From assembly GCA_016788685.1 (NCBI GenBank), contig JAEUSS010000352.1, positions 1-19,167 on the forward strand: a DNA stretch of 19,167 bases. Direction: 5' to 3'. The position numbers and the translations under genes were made by a program. Source of the stretch: Prolixibacteraceae bacterium. Its GTDB lineage: Bacteria; Bacteroidota; Bacteroidia; Bacteroidales; Prolixibacteraceae. Below the pieces are notes generated by a model. The model was given only the letters and a program-made list of their open reading frames with translations. It did not search any database and was not told the origin of the DNA. Of the stretch, positions 6,663 through 14,448 are shown one piece after another (within the stretch, counting starts at the first letter, position 1; each line of letters starts with the position of its first letter).

Positions 6663-7691
6663 ATGAACCCGATGTTAGATAAAATCAAGGCGCTAAAGGA
6701 AGAAATTGAAAAGATTTCAGTTTCAGCGAAAGAAGATGTTGAAGAATTACGCATCAAATATATCAGTAAAAAAGGGCTGGTTGGCCAGCTTTTTAACGAA
6801 TTCAAGGATGTTCCGGCCGATCTGAAAAAAGAAGTCGGGCAAGCCATCAACGACCTGAAAGACTTTGCTGTAAACAGAATTAACGAGCTTAAAGACAACT
6901 TTGAAGCTGCCGGTCAGGAACAATCAGGCACCGACCTGACCATGCCGGGTGACCCCATCCGTTTGGGCAGCCGCCACCCGCTTTCGGTTGTCAAAAACGA
7001 AATAATCGATATTTTCACCCGTCTGGGCTTTACAATTGCTGAAGGGCCTGAGATTGAAGACGACTGGCACGTGTTCTCGGCGCTTAATTTCCCGCCCGAG
7101 CATCCGGCACGCGACATGCAGGACACCTTCTTCATCGAAAAAAATCCGGACGTACTGTTGCGTACTCACACCTCAAGCGTACAGGTTCGGGTGATGGAAA
7201 AAACACAGCCGCCCATCCGCGCCATTTTCCCCGGACGCGTTTTCCGGAACGAAGCCATTTCGGCCCGCTCGCACTGCATTTTCCACCAGATTGAAGGATT
7301 GTATGTCGATGAAAACGTATCGTTTGCCGACCTGAAACAAACCTTGCTGTATTTCGCCCGCGAATTTTTCGGCGAAAAATCGCAGATTCGCCTGCGCCCG
7401 TCGTACTTCCCGTTCACCGAACCATCGGCCGAAATGGACGTGAGTTGCTCGATTTGCGGCGGCGAGGGCTGCAACGTATGTAAATACACCGGCTGGCTCG
7501 AAATACTGGGTTGCGGAATGGTTGACCCGAATGTTCTGGAGTCCTGCAACATCGACAGTAAAAAATACACCGGTTTTGCCTTCGGAATGGGTATCGAACG
7601 CATCACCATGCTGAAATACGGGATCAAAGACATCCGCCATTTCTTCGAAAACGACGTGCGTTTCCTGAAGCAGTTTGAATCTGCCAATTAA
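6663..7691 (+). CDS. pheS: Phenylalanyl-tRNA synthetase alpha subunit
   Basis: The alpha subunit of the alpha2beta2 enzyme that charges tRNA-Phe is 342 residues, close to the family norm of about 340. The N-terminal coiled coil (residues 1-85, rich in Lys and Glu) contacts tRNA. The class II catalytic core shows LLRTHTSSVQVR around residue 167, FPGRVFRNE as motif 2, YFPFTEPSAEMDV, the Cys-rich loop CSICGGEGCNVCKYTGW seen in many PheS proteins, and motif 3 GFAFGMGIERITML with Arg313. An alternative ATG three codons downstream is possible. The beta-subunit gene is not adjacent; a strong terminator follows at 7723-7758, so pheT must lie elsewhere, as in other Bacteroidota. Confidence 0.98.
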   Translation: MNPMLDKIKALKEEIEKISVSAKEDVEELRIKYISKKGLVGQLFNEFKDVPADLKKEVGQAINDLKDFAVNRINELKDNFEAAGQEQSGTDLTMPGDPIRLGSRHPLSVVKNEIIDIFTRLGFTIAEGPEIEDDWHVFSALNFPPEHPARDMQDTFFIEKNPDVLLRTHTSSVQVRVMEKTQPPIRAIFPGRVFRNEAISARSHCIFHQIEGLYVDENVSFADLKQTLLYFAREFFGEKSQIRLRPSYFPFTEPSAEMDVSCSICGGEGCNVCKYTGWLEILGCGMVDPNVLESCNIDSKKYTGFAFGMGIERITMLKYGIKDIRHFFENDVRFLKQFESAN

Positions 7692-7722
7692 GAAGCCGCT
7701 CCTTGTCGTTCGGTCATCATAA

Positions 7723-7758
7723 AAAAAATCCCGGCTCCGGAAAGAGTCGGGATTTTTT
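7723..7758 (+). terminator. Intrinsic terminator, probably bidirectional, after pheS
   Basis: A 15-bp stem (7723-7737 with 7744-7758, one G-U pair) has a 6-nt loop and ends in six T. The opposite strand ends in eight T (7721-7728). It lies 31 nt after the pheS stop and 95 nt beyond the stop of the converging phosphoesterase gene, so it can serve both. Confidence 0.9.
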
Positions 7759-7835
7759 GTTCTGCAATTCCGGAACGTCCGCGTGAAGGATTTGCCTCAG
7801 CACAACGCTCCGGCCCCTGCTTCGGGCGAATGATT

Positions 7836-7851
7836 TTTCCGGCGCCGGAAA
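7836..7851. repeat. 16-bp perfect GC-rich palindrome beside the phosphoesterase stop
   Basis: TTTCCGGCGCCGGAAA is its own reverse complement and lies 2 nt past the stop codon at 7854-7856. It can form a short hairpin but has no U tract for the minus strand, so it may protect the 3' end or act with the terminator at 7723-7758. Confidence 0.4.
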
Positions 7852-7853
7852 GA

Positions 7854-9221
7854 CTACAAGTCTATCTCTTCACTGTCTTTCAACAGATGCTTGCCTTCGC
7901 GGTATTGATGCAAGGCCACCTGTAATTTCTTCTTGTCCGACTTAACCGGAACAATGGTGACGAAGTCCATCTTCAGCACGTCCTGGTCAATCGCCGCATT
8001 CTTGTCGCGGGTTTTCTGATCTTCCCAGGTACCGGAATTGGCATAGATACATGGTTTCCCATCGAGGTTCGTGTATGATTTAATCATCGGTTCGTGTGTA
8101 TGCCCGAAAACCACAATACGTGCATTGCTGAGGGGATTGGAGAAGTACTGCACCTGTGACTGTTCATCGATAAATTCAGTATCCAGACTGCCAGCGATCG
8201 CTTTGTTGATCTCCGTCATGACCATCACATTGTTGTACTTTTCACGCTCATTCCAGTTGGTTTGAGTAAACAATCCGTTATACAGATTCATCTGTATGCT
8301 GCCGTCAGCAGCGCTGTTGTGAGGCAAAATATCATTGATGGCGTAGGTTTTTGTGTAACCTCCCACGTTGGTTTTAATAATCGGGTCGCTAAAATTATCT
8401 TTCACGTAAATGACTTTTTCTATTACCTTTTTCCACAGGTTATAGTAGATATACTTGCTGTTTTGTTCGGCATCGCCGGCAGCGTTTAGGGTCACGGCGG
8501 GCACTTTTGTTGCGGCTTCAGGTGTGGTAGGGTCGGTAAACGAGTTGGCTGCGATGCGGGCGAAGAAATAGCCCGGAGGCATAGTAGCTCCGGGAGCTTC
8601 GGCCTCATTGGCATTCGGAGTCATCGCACAGAAAAAATCATACCGGTGTCCGTGTTCGATGGCAATCTGCGGATAACCGTCAGGATAATAGGTGCCGATG
8701 CCAAACTTACCACCGGTATCACGTGCCTGATTTATGCCCGGCATGGCCAGGTCAACATTCTCCGGAGTGAAGCCCATGTCGTGATTGCCGGGTACATAGG
8801 TGACTTTTATCTTCCCATCCTTGATGATACCGTTCAGCACATTGAAGATAGCCTGATTGGCAACTACGGTTTTTCTGACAAAACTAGCCTGCGACTTGCC
8901 TTCGTATGTTTCTGTCCGTGTCGGGATGTACCACTCATCAAACATATCGCCCCCGATAACCAGTTCCCTGACCGTACCCGATGACCGCACTTCGTCGAGA
9001 AACTGCTCCAGCCTTTTCAGGTGCTTCACGTTCTCGGAATACGACAAGTCGTTGCCCAGATGCAGATCGCTGATCACAACAATCTTATCCCGCTCGTTGT
9101 TGCTGCTCGCACTCATCATGTCAAACGGGTTGGGAACCATATCCTCATCGTCGTTCGAGTTGCACGATACAAACATAAAGACCGATGCAACCAATAAAAG
9201 TAAAAGATTTGTTCTTTTCAT
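7854..9221 (-). CDS. Lipoprotein calcineurin-like metallophosphoesterase
   Basis: This 455-residue hydrolase with a dinuclear metal centre is anchored as a lipoprotein. The signal MKRTNLLLLLVASVFMFVSC gives anchor Cys20, followed by an acidic NDDED stretch often seen on exported Bacteroidota lipoproteins. Metal ligands are in order: SDLHLG (Asp52, His54), GGDMFDEW (Asp92), GNHD (Asn146, His147), EHGHRYDFF (His190, His192) and VVFGHTHEP near residue 375. The GGDMFDEW/GNHD spacing resembles LpxH-type UDP-diacylglucosamine hydrolases, but the protein is larger, with a long insert at about 200-330, and is exported, so the substrate is unknown. ATG codons at 9224 and 9233 are also in frame; 9221 gives the most regular signal. 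It is divergent from a 7TM-AraC regulator. Confidence 0.88.
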   Translation of the reverse strand: MKRTNLLLLLVASVFMFVSCNSNDDEDMVPNPFDMMSASSNNERDKIVVISDLHLGNDLSYSENVKHLKRLEQFLDEVRSSGTVRELVIGGDMFDEWYIPTRTETYEGKSQASFVRKTVVANQAIFNVLNGIIKDGKIKVTYVPGNHDMGFTPENVDLAMPGINQARDTGGKFGIGTYYPDGYPQIAIEHGHRYDFFCAMTPNANEAEAPGATMPPGYFFARIAANSFTDPTTPEAATKVPAVTLNAAGDAEQNSKYIYYNLWKKVIEKVIYVKDNFSDPIIKTNVGGYTKTYAINDILPHNSAADGSIQMNLYNGLFTQTNWNEREKYNNVMVMTEINKAIAGSLDTEFIDEQSQVQYFSNPLSNARIVVFGHTHEPMIKSYTNLDGKPCIYANSGTWEDQKTRDKNAAIDQDVLKMDFVTIVPVKSDKKKLQVALHQYREGKHLLKDSEEIDL

Positions 9222-9316
9222 CATACCATACATATTAGTGATTTTTGCTTTCCCGTTGTCGTATTCAATAGCTCAGGATCAGAAATTAGCTGATTGAACG
9301 GTGTCAGCGGGCAGTA

Positions 9317-9324
9317 CAAAAGTA
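9317..9324 (-). promoter_or_regulatory. Candidate -7 element of the lipoprotein phosphoesterase
   Basis: The minus strand reads TACTTTTG (TAnnTTTG), about 95 nt upstream of the chosen ATG. A TTTTG occurs 12 nt further upstream, too close for a normal -33 element. The long leader between this site and the gene is a possible place for control by the neighbouring regulator. Confidence 0.45.
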
Positions 9325-9432
9325 ATTTATGTTCCACAAAAGCGTGTTTCATAATCACAAAACCGATGTATCATAAATACAATATATGCTGATTAGCCGC
9401 CCGGAATAAGCCCCGATTGCCATATTGTTTGT

Positions 9433-9440
9433 TAAATTTG
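9433..9440 (+). promoter_or_regulatory. Candidate -7 element of the AraC regulator
   Basis: TAAATTTG matches TAnnTTTG and ends 8 nt before the ATG at 9449. If used, the transcript would be nearly leaderless. This supports the ATG at 9449 over the in-frame TTG at 9425, which lies upstream of the element. Confidence 0.4.
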
Positions 9441-9448
9441 TCGCTATT

Positions 9449-10543
9449 ATGCAAAGTCTATATTTAGCTACGACGTTTGCAGCGGCAGTTACCTGTCTGC
9501 TCACCTCTCTGCTGATTTTTGCCCGCAGAAAGAGTGGAGAACGTTCGCGCATCATACTGGCATGGATTGTCCTGTTTTCTGTGGCCAACTATATCCCGCG
9601 GTTTGTCGCGTTATCCCGGGGCGAGGAGCCCAGGCCGGTAATCTCTGTACCTCTGCTGCTGGTCGCCCTTTTTATGGTGATTTCTTACATCATGTACCCC
9701 ATCGAAGTCATCTCGCCGGGCTATCTCAATTTCCGGCGCATCCTCAAACTTTACAGTCCGTGGCTGGTGCTTGCCGGTATTTACGCTCTTTTGCTGCAGC
9801 TTGGAGTAACTTTTCTCCCCTACCATTCGTTGCTTGACATGCTGCCCCGGATTGCCGAACTCCAGGTGTGGTTCCGGCTTCTGCTTTCGTTGCTGATTTT
9901 TGCCCCGATACTGTTCATATTTACCATTCCTTACACGCGGCCTTACAACAACACCAATAAAACATGGATACTGAAATACACCCTCTGCTTCACGGTCAAC
10001 ACCCTGGCTTATGTAACTTTACTGATATCCGATTTGCTGGTGATTAAAATCCTGTATTATTATGTGAGTGTGGGCTGCAGCATTTACATCGCTTATATGG
10101 AGCTGTTTGTCCGGCTGATAGAACGACATCCGGAGCAGGTGTGCAAACCACATGCAATAAATCCTGAAGTGGCAAACGATGCAGAAATTCTTCCGGAGGA
10201 GCTGAACCCCTTGTGCGAAAAGATTATTCAGCACATGAACCGCACCTCCGATTACCGCGACCCCGACCTTTCGCTGAACAGGCTGGCCGATACGCTTTGC
10301 ACCAACCGAACCACCCTGTCGAACGCTTTGCACGAACTGGGATATGCCAGTTTTAGCAACTACATCAATACGTTGCGCATCGAAGACTTTATCCGGCGCA
10401 TCCGGGAACAGGAATCTGCCAACTACCAGGATGCCTTCTACGATGTCGGTTTCCGCTCAAGGGCTACTGCACTCCGGAATTTTAAACAACACACCGGAAA
10501 AACACCATCGGAATATTTTCAACAGGCTTCCCTGAACGAATGA
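9449..10543 (+). CDS. Membrane-bound AraC-family transcriptional regulator (7TM-HTH)
   Basis: This 364-residue protein combines an N-terminal membrane sensor with a C-terminal AraC DNA-binding domain. Hydrophobic segments, roughly at residues 5-25, 34-54, 64-88, 102-122, 141-161, 173-198 and 199-220 in the longer frame numbering (8 more than from this ATG), suggest seven helices. The HTH region begins near DLSLNRLADTLCTNRTTLSNAL (first helix-turn-helix), then YASFSNYINTLRI and the second HTH YQDAFYDVGFRSRATALRNFKQHTGKTPSEYF, the usual AraC signature. A membrane-tethered AraC regulator of this form is typical of Bacteroidota; the ligand is unknown. It is divergent from the lipoprotein phosphoesterase (215 bp apart), which is a likely target by position only. 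A terminator-like hairpin follows at 10618-10645. Confidence 0.88.
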   Translation: MQSLYLATTFAAAVTCLLTSLLIFARRKSGERSRIILAWIVLFSVANYIPRFVALSRGEEPRPVISVPLLLVALFMVISYIMYPIEVISPGYLNFRRILKLYSPWLVLAGIYALLLQLGVTFLPYHSLLDMLPRIAELQVWFRLLLSLLIFAPILFIFTIPYTRPYNNTNKTWILKYTLCFTVNTLAYVTLLISDLLVIKILYYYVSVGCSIYIAYMELFVRLIERHPEQVCKPHAINPEVANDAEILPEELNPLCEKIIQHMNRTSDYRDPDLSLNRLADTLCTNRTTLSNALHELGYASFSNYINTLRIEDFIRRIREQESANYQDAFYDVGFRSRATALRNFKQHTGKTPSEYFQQASLNE

Positions 10544-10617
10544 AGTAGAATTGTATCATCCTATAAAAGAGATCAGTGTCTTTTGCTGGTTGTTTTGTCT
10601 GTCAGAAATGAACCCCG

Positions 10618-10645
10618 ACCATTTTCCTGACATCAGGAAAGTGGT
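10618..10645 (+). terminator. Probable terminator of the AraC regulator gene
   Basis: A 13-position stem (ACCATTTTCCTGA with TCAGGAAAGTGGT, one wobble pair) is nearly continuous and runs into TTTTCT. It lies 74 nt past the stop codon. The central pairs must open to form a 4-nt loop. Confidence 0.6.
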
Positions 10646-10885
10646 TTTCTATTAATTCTCCGGCACTACAACATACCCCGGCTACCGCGCGATTACACCG
10701 CATGGTTTTCCGAATAAATATTTGCCGAAACCTAAAAATATGGAATAGGCCTATAGTTGACCAAGCAAAAGGATTTGCGCGTGAGTGGGTTACTTTTTTA
10801 AAAGTCGTTTCGGCTGAAAGCCGCGCCCGGAAACCCGAAGGAACAAGCCCCGGGCAACAAACGTTCCGACCGATCTGTTTTTTTA

Positions 10886-10893
10886 TAACTTTG
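10886..10893 (+). promoter_or_regulatory. Candidate -7 element of the oxidoreductase-GH92 operon
   Basis: TAACTTTG matches TAnnTTTG, 41 nt upstream of the ATG at 10935. No clear -33 TTTG is seen at 17-21 nt distance, so expression may need an activator. Confidence 0.5.
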
Positions 10894-10934
10894 AATGGTT
10901 CAATATCGCATAAACCTAAACCGCAAGCCAAATC

Positions 10935-12062
10935 ATGAAAACGAAAACCATTCCCGGGATCTTCTTTTTGCTTTTCTCCGCTTTGTTTTTGTTTCAGGCA
11001 GCAACAGCACAAAAGCCTGTTCGGCTGGCCATTGCCGGAATGACCCACGGCCACATTTCTTTCATCCTTGGCCGCCCCGATAAAGGCGACTTTCAGCTGG
11101 TGGGCGCTTTCGACAGCAACCGCGAACTGGCCCAAAAGCTATCGGAAAAGTATAAGTTTCCGGCCGGACTGATTTATACCGATTTAGCCCGAATGCTCGA
11201 CGAGGTAAAGCCCGAAGCAGTGGTAGCCTTCGGCTCGGTGTACGACCACCTGGCCGTTGTTGAGGCCTGTGCCCCGCGCGGCATCCATGTGATGGTCGAA
11301 AAACCGCTGGCCGTCAGCGGGCAACATGCCCGGCGAATGGCCGAACTCGCCCGAAAACACCACATCCACCTGCTTACCGACTACGAAACGTCGTGGTACC
11401 CCACCACCGCGCAGGCGTTCAGGCTGGTGCACAACGATAATTTTGCAGGCACACTCCGGAAAGTGGTGATCCACGACGGGCACCAGGGGCCGAAAGAAAT
11501 CGGCTGCGACCAGGTTTTCCTCGACTGGCTCACCGACCCGGTACTGAACGGAGGAGGCGCCATCGTTGATTTTGGCTGCTACGGCGCCAACCTGATGACT
11601 GCCCTGACCCGGGGCGAAAAACCCGTTTCGGTGACCGCCGTTACCCGGCAGTTTAAACCCGAAATTTACCCCAAAGTAGACGACGAAGCCACCATCATTG
11701 TCACTTACCCCGGCTCACAATGCATCATTCAGGCCTCGTGGAACTGGCCGTTCAGCCGGAAAGACATGGAAATCTACGGCAGTACCGGCAGCATCATTAC
11801 GGTTGACAAAAACCTTATGCGCATCCGGGGAAAAGGAATGCCCGCCGAAATAACCCGACAGGTAAGCGCGGCCGACGTGGCGGTTTACGAAGACCCGTTC
11901 AGCTATTTCTCGGATGTGCTGAACGGCAAAATTACCGTGCCCGCATACAGCCTTTATTCGCTCGAAAACAATGTTCAGGTTGTCGAAATTCTGGATGCCG
12001 CCCGCCAATCGGCACAAACCGGGAAAACCGTTTTCCTGAATGCTCACGATGAAACCAACTAA
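10935..12062 (+). CDS. Exported Gfo/Idh/MocA family oxidoreductase
   Basis: This 375-residue protein has an N-terminal Rossmann domain and the C-terminal alpha/beta domain of the Gfo/Idh/MocA family, whose members oxidise or reduce sugars and inositols with bound NAD(P). A Sec signal peptide (about residues 1-25, ending ATAQ) predicts export to the periplasm, as known for some members such as glucose-fructose oxidoreductase. The nucleotide loop reads AIAGMTHGH rather than the textbook GxGxxG. The family motif EKP is intact (VMVEKPLAVSG, Glu122-Pro124), followed by LLTDYETSWYP and GGGAIVDFGCYGANL, which lines the active site. It lies 12 nt upstream of a GH92 mannosidase and is surely co-transcribed, suggesting it acts on the released sugar or on the glycan itself; some relatives are glycosidases with tightly bound NAD. 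Confidence 0.9.
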   Translation: MKTKTIPGIFFLLFSALFLFQAATAQKPVRLAIAGMTHGHISFILGRPDKGDFQLVGAFDSNRELAQKLSEKYKFPAGLIYTDLARMLDEVKPEAVVAFGSVYDHLAVVEACAPRGIHVMVEKPLAVSGQHARRMAELARKHHIHLLTDYETSWYPTTAQAFRLVHNDNFAGTLRKVVIHDGHQGPKEIGCDQVFLDWLTDPVLNGGGAIVDFGCYGANLMTALTRGEKPVSVTAVTRQFKPEIYPKVDDEATIIVTYPGSQCIIQASWNWPFSRKDMEIYGSTGSIITVDKNLMRIRGKGMPAEITRQVSAADVAVYEDPFSYFSDVLNGKITVPAYSLYSLENNVQVVEILDAARQSAQTGKTVFLNAHDETN

Positions 12063-12074
12063 AAATAAATAAGC

Positions 12075-14336
12075 ATGAAAATGATTCCTTTCCTCCGCAA
12101 ATCCGGATTTTTGTTTCTGCTTTGGGGAGTTGCAGCCGGCGCTTCGGCGCAGAAACAGCCGGTCGACTATGTCAATCCGTACATCGGAAACATCAGCCAC
12201 CTGCTGGTTCCCACTTTCCCGACCATCCACCTGCCCAACAGTATCCTTCGGGTTTATCCCGAACGGGGCGACTACACCGGCGATGTGCTCAAAGGGTTGC
12301 CCCTGGTGGTAACCAGCCACCGCGGAAGTTCGGCCTTTAACCTGAGCCCCTTTCAGGGCAACGAAAAAGACCTGAAACCGGTTGTATCGTACAGCTACGA
12401 TCAGGAAAAGCTGACACCCTATTCGTATTCGGTTTTCCTGGATGAGCAGCAAACCGGAATCCGCTTTGCCCCTTCGCACCAGTCGGCCATGTACGAAATC
12501 GAATTCAAGGCCGACAGCCCGGCCTACCTGGTCCTGAACTCGCGTAACGGCGCCTTGAAATGGGACGGCCAGGCCGTCTCCGGATTCCAGCAACTGGAAA
12601 ACAACACCCGTGTTTATCTATTCCTGAAACCGGAACAAGCGCCGGAAAACATTTCGGTTTTAACGCCCTCCGGATTAACCAGCGGCCGGGAAGCTTCAGG
12701 AAAAAATGCCTGTGTGGTGCTCGGCTACAGCAAAAAAATGAAGTCAATCCGGCTGCGCTACGGCATTTCGTTTATCGACGAGGCCCAGGCCCGCAAAAAT
12801 ATGGAACGCGAAGTCGGCAATACCAGCCTGGAAGCCTTGCAGGAAAAAGGCCGGAAAATATGGAACGAGTCGTTGGGAAAAATTACGGTCAGCGGTGCCA
12901 CCGATACCGAGAAAACAATTTTCTACACTTCGCTGTACCGCACCTGCGAGCGCCCGGTCTGCATCTCAGAAGAAGGCCGCTATTTCAGTTCGTTCGACGG
13001 CACAGTGCACAACGACAACGGCACGCCGTTTTTTACCGACGACTGGATCTGGGATTCGTACCGGGCCCATCATCCGCTGCGTATTTTGCTTGACCCGAAA
13101 ACCGAGGAAAACATCCTGCACTCGTTTGTCGAAATGTCGGGCCAGATGGAACACAACTGGTGGCCAACGTTTCCTGAAATTACAGGCGACAGTCGCCGCA
13201 TGAACTCCAATCACGGCGTGGCTTCGGTTATTGACGCCTACCGCAAAGGCATTCGCGGCTTCGATCCGGAAAAAGCTTTTGCTGCCTGCAAAGGAGCCAT
13301 CACCGAAAAGACCCTCGCGCCGTGGTCGGGCAAACCAGCCGGCAAACTCGATCAGTTTTACAAAGATCACGGGTACATTCCGGCGCTGAAAGAGGGCGAA
13401 AAGGAAACCAACCCGGAAGTACACGCCTTTGAAAAACGCCAGCCGGTGGCAGTCACCCTCGGAACGGCCTACGACGAATGGTGTTTATCCCAACTGGCCA
13501 AAGAGCTCGGAAAAACGGACGACTACAAGCATTTCCTGAAACAATCGTACAACTACCGCCATCTGTTCAACCCCGAAACCGATTTCTTTCACCCCAAAGA
13601 CAGCGACGGAAAATTTATCGAACCGTTTGATTATGTCTTTTCCGGAGGAATGGGAGCCCGTGACTATTACGACGAAAACAACGGCTGGACCTATCGCTGG
13701 GACGTTCAGCACAACGTGGGCGACCTGATCAGCCTGACGGGCGGGCGCGAAAAATTCGTCGCCGGGCTGGACCAAATGTTTGCGGCTCCTCTGGGAAAAA
13801 GCAAATTCAGTTTTTATGCTCAGCTTCCCGACCAGACCGGAAACGTGGGGCAGTTTTCGATGGCCAACGAACCGTCGTTGCACATCCCGTATTTGTACAA
13901 CTATGCCGGGCAACCCTGGAAAACGCAGAAACGCATCCGCGCCTTGCTCAACCAGTGGTTCCGCAACGACCTGATGGGTGTCCCCGGCGATGAAGATGGC
14001 GGCGGACTGACATCGTTCGTGGTATTTTCGTACATGGGTTTCTACCCGGTAACTCCCGGAATGCCGGTGTATAACATTGGCAGCCCCATGTTCGGTAAGG
14101 TCAGGATAGATCTGGGCAACGGCAAATTCTTCGAACTGGAAGCGGTTAATAACTCAGCGGAGAACAAATACATCCAATCGGCCACGCTGAACGGCAAGGT
14201 TTGGAACAAACCCTGGTTCACGCATGCCGACCTCATCTCGGGAGGAAAGCTGGTACTGCAAATGGGCCCCAAAGCAAACCGTAACTGGGGAAGCGATGTA
14301 AACGATGCGCCTCCTTCAGCAGAGCAACTAAATTAA
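12075..14336 (+). CDS. GH92 family alpha-mannosidase
   Basis: This 753-residue exported glycosidase is of normal length for GH92, a calcium-dependent inverting exo-alpha-mannosidase family. Signal peptide residues 1-25 end ASAQ. The domain opens with VDYVNPYIGN, the family N-terminal signature (VDxVNPFIGT). The (alpha/alpha)6 part shows NHGVASVIDAYRKGI, the acid-bearing ENNGWTYRW (Glu534), the conserved NEPSLHIPYLYNYAGQPWKTQ segment (Asn598 on) and GDEDGGG with Asp639 and Asp641, which match the base position in characterised GH92 enzymes. It ends with FSYMGFYPVTPG and YNIGSPMF. The segment HNWWPTFPEITGDSRRM departs from the usual GH92 form, so linkage specificity may be unusual. It forms an operon with the oxidoreductase upstream. 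Confidence 0.95.
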   Translation: MKMIPFLRKSGFLFLLWGVAAGASAQKQPVDYVNPYIGNISHLLVPTFPTIHLPNSILRVYPERGDYTGDVLKGLPLVVTSHRGSSAFNLSPFQGNEKDLKPVVSYSYDQEKLTPYSYSVFLDEQQTGIRFAPSHQSAMYEIEFKADSPAYLVLNSRNGALKWDGQAVSGFQQLENNTRVYLFLKPEQAPENISVLTPSGLTSGREASGKNACVVLGYSKKMKSIRLRYGISFIDEAQARKNMEREVGNTSLEALQEKGRKIWNESLGKITVSGATDTEKTIFYTSLYRTCERPVCISEEGRYFSSFDGTVHNDNGTPFFTDDWIWDSYRAHHPLRILLDPKTEENILHSFVEMSGQMEHNWWPTFPEITGDSRRMNSNHGVASVIDAYRKGIRGFDPEKAFAACKGAITEKTLAPWSGKPAGKLDQFYKDHGYIPALKEGEKETNPEVHAFEKRQPVAVTLGTAYDEWCLSQLAKELGKTDDYKHFLKQSYNYRHLFNPETDFFHPKDSDGKFIEPFDYVFSGGMGARDYYDENNGWTYRWDVQHNVGDLISLTGGREKFVAGLDQMFAAPLGKSKFSFYAQLPDQTGNVGQFSMANEPSLHIPYLYNYAGQPWKTQKRIRALLNQWFRNDLMGVPGDEDGGGLTSFVVFSYMGFYPVTPGMPVYNIGSPMFGKVRIDLGNGKFFELEAVNNSAENKYIQSATLNGKVWNKPWFTHADLISGGKLVLQMGPKANRNWGSDVNDAPPSAEQLN

Positions 14337-14343
14337 TCTGAAA

Positions 14344-14351
14344 TATCTTTG
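14344..14351 (+). promoter_or_regulatory. Candidate -7 element of the exported phosphoesterase
   Basis: TATCTTTG matches TAnnTTTG, 7 nt past the GH92 stop codon and 97 nt before the next ATG. No -33 element is evident. If used, the strong hairpin at 14364-14392 would sit at the very 5' end of the transcript. Confidence 0.45.
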
Positions 14352-14363
14352 TGTAATGTCTGT

Positions 14364-14392
14364 ACCCGCCGAAACTAAACATTTCGGCGGGT
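14364..14392 (+). other. Strong hairpin between GH92 and the phosphoesterase
   Basis: ACCCGCCGAAA and TTTCGGCGGGT form a perfect 11-bp stem with a 7-nt loop. There is no T tract after it, so it is a poor intrinsic terminator. It may stabilise the 3' end of the GH92 message or the 5' end of the next one. Confidence 0.6.
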
Positions 14393-14448
14393 GCCGGCGT
14401 TGCATTACCATTCACCACTAAATAAATTCTAATCAAACACGTTATTTT

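Larger units (their letters stand above)
10544..10934 (+). other. 391-nt intergenic region between the AraC regulator and the oxidoreductase
   Basis: No convincing gene is seen; frames in it lack recognisable motifs or run through neighbouring genes. It holds, in order, a terminator hairpin (10618-10645), a 10-bp palindrome ATAGGCCTAT (10745-10754), a small CGGCT/AGCCG hairpin near 10817-10829, and the -7 element of the next gene (10886-10893). It is long enough to contain operators. Confidence 0.6.

Noticed and set aside
10702..10938. 78-codon plus-strand open frame upstream of the oxidoreductase
   Set aside because: It runs through the promoter of the next gene, overlaps its start and has no motif.
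10602..11135. 177-codon minus-strand open frame
   Set aside because: It overlaps the oxidoreductase start antisense and contains its promoter region; no family pattern is visible.
11715..12593. 292-codon minus-strand open frame across the oxidoreductase-GH92 junction
   Set aside because: Antisense shadow of two well-supported genes in GC-rich coding sequence.
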